DNA of 64,000 nt. It comes from an uncultured Litoreibacter sp. Its GTDB lineage: Bacteria; Pseudomonadota; Alphaproteobacteria; Rhodobacterales; Rhodobacteraceae. The position numbers and the translations under genes were made by a program. The notes beneath the pieces are model-generated. The model was not told where the DNA came from, ran no database searches, and saw nothing but the letters and a program-made list of their open reading frames with translations. The stretch covers positions 1,984,001-2,048,000 of the forward strand of contig CANLVO010000001.1 in assembly GCA_947494645.1 (NCBI GenBank). Reading direction: 5' to 3'. Positions 59,054-64,000 of this stretch are shown piece after piece (position 1 is the stretch's first letter; each line of letters opens with the position of its first letter).

Positions 59054-59803
59054 ATGCCGGGCGAGCGGATAAAGAACAGGCAGGTCCTGCAGATCACCGG
59101 CGCGGACAGGCAGGACTTCCTGCAAGGGCTGGTCACCAATGATGTTTCCAAACTCGACGACGGGCTGGTCTACGCCGCGCTTCTGTCGCCGCAGGGCAAA
59201 TACCTCGCCGATTTCTTTCTGGTCCCGGCGCAGGACGCGATCCTGCTTGACGTGGCTGACACGCTGGCCCCCGCCTTGCTGAAACGTCTCACCATGTACC
59301 GCCTGCGTGCCGATGTGGAGATCGCACCGGTCGATATGGCCGTCTCTCGCGGGCTCGGCCCGACGCCAAACGGCGCCTTCACGGATCCACGCTCCCCCGC
59401 ACTGGGCTGGCGGGCCTACGGTATGGAAAGCGTGGAACCCAGCCTCGATTGGAACGCGATCCGCGTGGCCCATATGATCCCCGAGGCGGGCTCGGAGCTG
59501 ACACCTGATGACAGCTACATCCTCGAAATGAATTTCGAGCAGCTCAATGGCGTCGACTTCAAGAAAGGCTGTTATGTCGGCCAAGAGGTCACCGCGCGCA
59601 TGAAACACAAGACCGAGCTGCGCAAAGGTCTGGCGCGGGTCACTATCTCAGGCGAGGCTGCCCCGGGCACACCGATCACCGCTGATGGCAAACCTGTCGG
59701 CACCTTGCACACGGTCGCGGGCAACAAAGGGCTTGCCTATCTCCGCTTTGATCGCGCCAAATCTCAGATGACCGCCGGCACAGCCACCATCACTGCTTCA
59801 TAA
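59054..59803 (+). CDS. ygfZ: Folate-binding protein YgfZ (iron-sulfur cluster assembly)
   Basis: A 249-residue protein that helps maintain Fe-S enzymes such as MiaB. The ATG at 59054 follows GGGAGAG; the upstream part of the frame (from 58976) overlaps the glycosyltransferase start and is not coding. The diagnostic K-G-C-Y-V-G-Q-E-V-T-A-R box with its Cys is near residue 173, and folate-binding T-N-D near 30. The hairpin GGAGAAT-GAA-ATTCTCC at 59831-59847 follows the gene before the convergent phosphatase. Confidence 0.9.
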   Translation: MPGERIKNRQVLQITGADRQDFLQGLVTNDVSKLDDGLVYAALLSPQGKYLADFFLVPAQDAILLDVADTLAPALLKRLTMYRLRADVEIAPVDMAVSRGLGPTPNGAFTDPRSPALGWRAYGMESVEPSLDWNAIRVAHMIPEAGSELTPDDSYILEMNFEQLNGVDFKKGCYVGQEVTARMKHKTELRKGLARVTISGEAAPGTPITADGKPVGTLHTVAGNKGLAYLRFDRAKSQMTAGTATITAS

Positions 59804-59830
59804 ATACTCTCAAGAGGATGCCCGCGTGGC

Positions 59831-59847
59831 GGAGAATGAAATTCTCC
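59831..59847 (+). terminator. Hairpin between convergent ygfZ and inositol monophosphatase genes
   Basis: GGAGAAT-GAA-ATTCTCC is a perfect 7-bp stem with a 3-base loop, 28 bases after the ygfZ stop. It lacks a T-run on both strands, so termination is possible but not certain. Confidence 0.4.
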
Positions 59848-59883
59848 AAGAACGCAAAATATCGCGTGCGCAGCACAATAAGG

Positions 59884-60678
59884 TCAGTCGCGGGCGCGGA
59901 TCACTTTGGCGAAGGGTGCAAAGATGTCGGGGTTGGCGCAGATCAGGTGGCCGTCTTCCAGAACGTTCTGGCCGTCCCGAATAGGCTCGACAAACCCCCC
60001 CGCTTCCTTGACCAGCAGCACCCCGCCCGCGATGTCCCAGATGTTCAGGCCGCGTTCCCAGTAGCCGTCATAGCGCCCCGCGGCCACATAGGCCAAATCG
60101 AGCGCCGCGGCGCCCCAGCGCCGCACGCCTGCGCATTCGGGCATAAGGCCCGCCAGGTCCTGCAACGTCGCAGGCAGATATTTCCCACCTGCAAACGGCA
60201 CGCCAGTTGCAAAAACGCTTTCGATCATCCGCGAGCGGCCTGAGACCCGCAACCGGGTCTTGTCGTTCAGCCAGCAGCCTTGGCCCTTCTCGGCGTGAAA
60301 CATCTCGTCCTTGGCCGGGTCATAGACCACGGCTGCGACGATCTCGCCTTTATGCTCTAACGCGATGGACACCGCCCAATGCGGCATGCCGTGCAGAAAA
60401 TTCGTAGTGCCATCAAGCGGGTCCACGATCCAGCGGCGTGTCGGGTCCTTGCCCTCAACCTCGGCACTTTCCTCGCCTAGCCAGCCATAGGTGGGCCGCG
60501 CCTCCATCAGCATCTCTCGGATGATTTCCTCGGCGGCGGTATCGGCTTTCGACACAAAATCCCCGGCCCCTTTCATGGAAACCTGCAGGTTCTCCACCTC
60601 GCGAAAATCCTTCGCCAGACTGCGCCCGGCGGCGAAAGCGGCCTTGACCATAACATTGAGATTTGCGCTGCCCTGCAT
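59884..60678 (-). CDS. suhB: Inositol monophosphatase family protein (SuhB-like)
   Basis: A 264-residue Mg2+-dependent phosphatase. The ATG at 60678 begins M-Q-G-S-A-N-L-N-V-M-V-K-A-A, the usual N-terminus. The open frame running to 61641 only reads through the antisense of the neighbouring transporter. Metal motifs are G-E-E-S (near 67), W-I-V-D-P-L-D-G-T-T-N-F (near 84) and W-D-I-A-G-G near the C-terminus. It hydrolyses myo-inositol phosphates, and in bacteria also modulates rRNA transcription. Confidence 0.92.
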   Translation of the reverse strand: MQGSANLNVMVKAAFAAGRSLAKDFREVENLQVSMKGAGDFVSKADTAAEEIIREMLMEARPTYGWLGEESAEVEGKDPTRRWIVDPLDGTTNFLHGMPHWAVSIALEHKGEIVAAVVYDPAKDEMFHAEKGQGCWLNDKTRLRVSGRSRMIESVFATGVPFAGGKYLPATLQDLAGLMPECAGVRRWGAAALDLAYVAAGRYDGYWERGLNIWDIAGGVLLVKEAGGFVEPIRDGQNVLEDGHLICANPDIFAPFAKVIRARD

Positions 60679-60798
60679 GGAACCTGCTCCGCGAGTTGAG
60701 ATGAGCGTGACCCATAGCCCCAGCGGGCCGCCATGCCAAGCCCCTGCGGCGCGGCCTTTACGCGTGACATTGCGGCGCGGCGCTCCTAGCGTCGCCGC

Positions 60799-61713
60799 AT
60801 GACCGATTTCATCGCCGCAAGAAAGGCCGACCGGCCCTCGCTTGGCATTTTGCTGATGCTTGGCTTTTGCGTGCTGGCACCCATGGGTGATGCGCTGGCC
60901 AAGGCGGTGGGCGACACGATCCCGCTGGGCCAGTTGCTGCTGGTCCGCTTCGGGATACAGGCTGTGCTGCTGATCCCTCTGGTGGTCTTCACCACCCGCA
61001 GCTTCGCGATGAGCCCGCGCGTCATCAAGCTGATCGCGCTGCGCACAGTGTTCCACATCCTCGGCATCGGCGCGATGTTTACAGCCTTGCGGTTCATGCC
61101 GCTCGCCGACACGGTCGCCATCGCCTTTGTGATGCCATTCATCATGTTGCTTTTGGGCAAATATGTCCTCGGCGAAGAGGTCGGCCCCCGCCGCCTGATC
61201 GCCTGCACGGTGGGCTTTGTCGGCACCCTTCTGGTGATCCAGCCCAGCTTTGCGGAAGTGGGCTGGTTGGCGTTGCTGCCGCTCTTTGTGGCTGTGGTGT
61301 TCTCCCTCTTCATGCTGGTCACACGGCAAGTCGCCAAGGACGTCGACCCCATCGCGATGCAGGCGGTCTCCGGCATGATGGCCTGCGCCATGCTCGGCGT
61401 GCTTTACGCGGCATTCGGAGGCTTGGCCTGGGGCGCGTTGACACTGGTTGCCCCCGGCCCGACAGATCTGTGGATGCTGGCCTTGATCGGCGTGCTGGGC
61501 ACAGGCGCGCATTTGCTGATGAGCTGGAGCCTGCGGTTTGCCCCCTCGGCCACTTTGGCCCCCATGCAATATCTCGAGATCCCCGTGGCCACGATCATCG
61601 GCTATCTGGCCTTCCGCGACTGGCCCAACGGGCTGGCGCAACTCGGCATCGCCATCACGATCGGCGCGGGGCTCTATATCATCTGGCGCGAACAGAGAAC
61701 GGCGCGGGCCTAA
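60799..61713 (+). CDS. DMT-superfamily transporter (EamA family)
   Basis: A 304-residue inner-membrane exporter with two EamA repeats, each of five helices. The first half shows G-F-C-V-L-A-P-M-G-D-A-L-A-K, F-G-I-Q-A-V-L-L-I-P-L-V-V-F and R-L-I-A-C-T-V-G-F-V-G-T-L-L-V-I. The second contains A-L-I-G-V-L-G-T-G-A-H-L and P-M-Q-Y-L-E-I-P-V-A-T-I-I-G-Y-L. It is likely to export amino acids or metabolites. It is convergent with the lipoprotein gene (stop 4 bases away). Confidence 0.87.
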   Translation: MTDFIAARKADRPSLGILLMLGFCVLAPMGDALAKAVGDTIPLGQLLLVRFGIQAVLLIPLVVFTTRSFAMSPRVIKLIALRTVFHILGIGAMFTALRFMPLADTVAIAFVMPFIMLLLGKYVLGEEVGPRRLIACTVGFVGTLLVIQPSFAEVGWLALLPLFVAVVFSLFMLVTRQVAKDVDPIAMQAVSGMMACAMLGVLYAAFGGLAWGALTLVAPGPTDLWMLALIGVLGTGAHLLMSWSLRFAPSATLAPMQYLEIPVATIIGYLAFRDWPNGLAQLGIAITIGAGLYIIWREQRTARA

Positions 61714-61716
61714 TCC

Positions 61717-62349
61717 TTACTCCGTACGGATCGTGGCCCCGGCGGCGTCAACATAACGCGTTGTCAGCTCACCGCGGGCGCGTTTCCAGGCGAAGACCTC
61801 TTCGCGTGGGGTCCAGTTGTAGCGCGTGTCAGCGCGCACGCCGTCCCAGACCAGCACCCCGCCCTTGCGCCACGGATCAAGCACCACCCCGTCATACATC
61901 GAGGCCCCGGCGGCGCTGACGATCACGGTGGAATGTTCCAGCCGCCAATTATCAAAATTCGAAATGGCGCGGTGCAGATCAAGTGTCTGGAAGTTTTCCT
62001 GACCGAGCCGGATCTCCATGTCTTGCGCCCAATGCCAGCACAGCCCACGCGGTTTCACCCCGTTATTGACCTTGATGTTGTGGATCAGCGGCCCGTCCGT
62101 GATCTGGTATTCGCGCCGCAGCTGGGCGGTATAGCTATAGGCAATGCGGGCCGCACGGGCGGCCTCCTCTGGATCAACCGCGGCGCCGAGGCTCATGATC
62201 TTTTCGGTCAGGGCGGCAACCTTGCCGGGCTCGACCTGATCGGCCTGCACAGACAGCGCCGGACCGCTTGCGCGTTGTGTTTGCGGCCCACCGCAGGCCG
62301 CCAATGCAGCCACCAAAGCCAATGCCAAAACCGATTTTGAACCCGTCAT
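61717..62349 (-). CDS. Lipoprotein of unknown function, possible papain-like fold
   Basis: A 210-residue lipoprotein. The signal peptide ends in the lipobox L-A-A-C-G (Cys 19), so it is membrane-anchored. AAGGAAG lies before the ATG. The mature part contains G-L-C-W-H-W-A-Q-D (near residue 103), then L-E-H-S-T-V-I-V (near 137) and V-V-L-D-P-W (near 156). Cys, His and Asp in this order and spacing could form a papain- or transglutaminase-like triad, which I infer from pattern alone. No named family is recognised. Confidence 0.72.
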   Translation of the reverse strand: MTGSKSVLALALVAALAACGGPQTQRASGPALSVQADQVEPGKVAALTEKIMSLGAAVDPEEAARAARIAYSYTAQLRREYQITDGPLIHNIKVNNGVKPRGLCWHWAQDMEIRLGQENFQTLDLHRAISNFDNWRLEHSTVIVSAAGASMYDGVVLDPWRKGGVLVWDGVRADTRYNWTPREEVFAWKRARGELTTRYVDAAGATIRTE

Positions 62350-62519
62350 CGCGCGTGTCTTCCTTTATGTCTGGCGAAACAGGTAACCCGCCCCCATTGC
62401 CTTGTCGAGCAGGCCGCGGGACCTGCCGCCCAATCACGGCCCCGTGGGTGCGGGCGGGCCACAATCCCGCCCCCACCTTCGCGCTTCACCCTGCCTGCGT
62501 TCTCTGGCACCATCGCGTC

Positions 62520-63452
62520 ATGACACAATTGAAAACCCGCTCTGGCAGCCCCGCCTCCGCCCTTTGTTTTGGCACCATGCAATTCGGCTCGACCGCCGAC
62601 CACACGGCGTCAAAAGCGCTGTATGCGGCCTGCCGTGACGCAGGTATCAACTTCTTCGACACTGCCTACGCTTATAACGACGGCACGTCCGAGCGGTATT
62701 TGGGCGCGTTCGCTGCCGATGAGCTGGACGACGTGATCCTTGCCTCGAAAGTGTCTTTCGACGCGCCGCACACGGCGAGCAATATCAAAGCCAGTGTCGC
62801 GACCTCCCTTGAGCGGCTGGGCATGGACAGCGTCGATTTGATGTATCTGCACCGCTGGGACGGCGAGACCCCGCTGCACGAAACCTTCGAAACGCTCGCC
62901 AACCTGAAATCCGCGGGCAAATTCCGCTATGTCGGCGTGTCGAACTTCGCCGCATGGCAGGTGGTCAAAGCCTGTCACGTCGCGGCGCAGTTCGACCTGA
63001 AAATCGACGTGCTGCAACCGATGTATAACCTCGTCAAACGCCAAGCCGAGGTAGAGATCATCCCCGCCTGCGCCGACCAGGACGTGGCCGTGGTGCCCTA
63101 CTCGCCTTTGGGCGGCGGCTTGCTAACCGGCAAATACGCGCAAGGCGCGGGCGGACGCCTGAAAGACGTGGAGATGTATACCAAACGCTACAACGTCGAC
63201 TGGATGCACGACGCCGCTGCCGCCCTGCCCGCGCTGGCCGCCAAACATGGCACCGAGGCCGCGACGTTGGCCGTGGCATGGGTCGCGCATAATTCAGGGA
63301 TCACCGCGCCGATTATCTCTGCCCGCTCGGTCGAACAATTGCAGCCGTCGCTGGCCGCTCTGGACTTCAAAATGTCTGAGGCGCTTTACGCAGAGATGGC
63401 CGCGATGACCCCTGCGCCGCCGCCCGCCACGGACCGCCTCGAAGAAGCATGA
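62520..63452 (+). CDS. Aldo/keto reductase
   Basis: A 310-residue NADPH-dependent TIM barrel from the ATG at 62520. Catalytic residues are Asp and Tyr in F-F-D-T-A-Y-A-Y (near residue 45), Lys in A-S-K-V-S (near 75) and His in Y-L-H-R-W-D-G (near 115). The N-terminal G-S-P-A-S-A-L-C-F-G-T-M and late S-A-R-S-V-E-Q-L (cofactor site) match the family. It reduces sugar or other aldehydes. It overlaps the next flavin oxidase by ATGA, so both may act on one substrate. Confidence 0.87.
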   Translation: MTQLKTRSGSPASALCFGTMQFGSTADHTASKALYAACRDAGINFFDTAYAYNDGTSERYLGAFAADELDDVILASKVSFDAPHTASNIKASVATSLERLGMDSVDLMYLHRWDGETPLHETFETLANLKSAGKFRYVGVSNFAAWQVVKACHVAAQFDLKIDVLQPMYNLVKRQAEVEIIPACADQDVAVVPYSPLGGGLLTGKYAQGAGGRLKDVEMYTKRYNVDWMHDAAAALPALAAKHGTEAATLAVAWVAHNSGITAPIISARSVEQLQPSLAALDFKMSEALYAEMAAMTPAPPPATDRLEEA

Positions 63453-64000
63453 CGGATATCCTCGTGATTGGCGGGGGCATTGCCGGATTGTCCGCCGCCG
63501 CACGGCTGGCCCCTCTGGGCAAAGTTGTCGTGCTGGAGGCCGAAGACGCGCTGGGCACCCATGCCACTGCGCGCTCTGCTGCCATGTTCCTGCGGGACTA
63601 CGGCAACGCGGTGGTACGCGCGCTGAACTATGCCTCCGACGCCTATCTGCAAGAGGCGGACCTGCTGACCCCGCGCTCCATGATGCTGCTGGCCCGCCCC
63701 GACCAGCGCGACGCGTTCGAGGCCGAATACCCCGCCTTCAACATGCAGACGATCAGCGTGGCGGAGGCGCAGCAGAAGTTTCCGATCCTGAACACCAAGT
63801 CGACCGGGTTCGTGGGCTACCGCGAGGGGATCTACGACCTCGACACCGACCGAATGGTGCAGGGCTTCGTGAAAACCGCAAAATCCCATGGCGCATCTCT
63901 GATCACCGGGGCCCGGGTGGATGCCATCACAAAGACGCCCTCAGGCTGGCGCGTGAAAGCGGCAGGCACCACTTATGAGGCCCGTATGCTGGTCAACGCC
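63449..64000 (+). CDS. FAD-dependent oxidoreductase, DAO family (truncated by window edge)
   Basis: The first 184 residues are visible. It starts D-I-L-V-I-G-G-G-I-A-G-L-S-A-A-A-R-L, the FAD dinucleotide fold, followed by V-V-V-L-E-A-E and a T-A-R-S-A-A-M-F-L-R segment typical of glycine/D-amino-acid oxidase-like proteins. The rest lies outside the window, so the substrate region cannot be judged. It overlaps the aldo/keto reductase stop by ATGA. Confidence 0.82.
   Translation, partial: MTDILVIGGGIAGLSAAARLAPLGKVVVLEAEDALGTHATARSAAMFLRDYGNAVVRALNYASDAYLQEADLLTPRSMMLLARPDQRDAFEAEYPAFNMQTISVAEAQQKFPILNTKSTGFVGYREGIYDLDTDRMVQGFVKTAKSHGASLITGARVDAITKTPSGWRVKAAGTTYEARMLVNA

Noticed and set aside
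59884-61641. A 585-residue frame that would fuse a long His/Gln-rich N-terminus to inositol monophosphatase
   Set aside because: The extra part is the antisense of the DMT transporter gene and has no family features. The phosphatase starts naturally at 60678.

Overview
The window reads as chromosome of a Rhodobacteraceae (Roseobacter-group) alphaproteobacterium. The evidence is high G+C, two TRAP transporters, many operons of Gfo/Idh/MocA and HIBADH-type dehydrogenases, and long runs of genes joined by 4-bp ATGA overlaps. No rRNA, intact tRNA or CRISPR array was seen. No stretch longer than about 300 bases lacks a gene.

Layout. 1-2839: end of an integrative element (truncated HTH gene, AlpA-like regulator, unknown gene, tyrosine integrase) abutting a broken tRNA-Gly(TCC). 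2972-18859: a single-strand run of 15 catabolic genes. It starts at a TRAP binding protein, continues through a mandelate-racemase-type enolase, TRAP permeases, two PhyH dioxygenases, an altronate-dehydratase homologue, four Gfo/Idh/MocA dehydrogenases, an AroE paralogue, an FAD amine/acid oxidase and a HIBADH-type dehydrogenase, and ends in a ribokinase-family kinase. A divergent GntR/FCD regulator (19057) probably controls it. 19840-26288: D-erythronate-dehydrogenase-like and HIBADH-type genes, divergent from an SDR / IlvD-EDD dehydratase / FAH hydrolase / 2-hydroxyacid dehydrogenase operon that looks like a non-phosphorylative sugar-acid route.

26305-28483: a small atypical patch with an orphan Phd/YefM-type antitoxin carrying twin palindromic operators and a clearly AT-richer SIR2-domain gene that resembles anti-phage NADases. 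28484-35233: ketopantoate-reductase-like plus acyl(oxalyl?)-CoA ligase, SRAP DNA-crosslink protein, 5'-nucleotidase, DUF952, PyrD and ArsC-like genes. 35265-43110: a second TRAP operon with a 3-hydroxyanthranilate-dioxygenase-like cupin and a DapA-superfamily enzyme that lacks key DHDPS residues. It is divergent from aspartate dehydrogenase, LysR and an aldehyde dehydrogenase, and two matching T-N11-A LysR boxes tie the cluster together.

43193-47207: methyltransferase, monooxygenase-like, AraC, MATE exporter and two hotdog thioesterases. 47352-56923: a fatty-acid beta-oxidation regulon with two paralogous MerR regulators, palindromes in their promoters, acyl-CoA dehydrogenase, GST, a YidD with a long cysteine-rich tail, thiolase, cupin, a tandem-NTF2-like protein and FadB/J. 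57036-64000: aminotransferase, glycosyltransferase, YgfZ, inositol monophosphatase, DMT exporter, lipoprotein, aldo/keto reductase and a truncated FAD oxidase.

Most interesting: the 15-gene pathway of unknown substrate, the HAAO/DapA-like/AspDH cluster with its LysR boxes, the SIR2 gene beside the palindrome-controlled antitoxin, the YidD cysteine tail, and a dispersed double-hairpin repeat whose stems co-vary. All functional statements come from reading the sequence and from family knowledge; no search was run.
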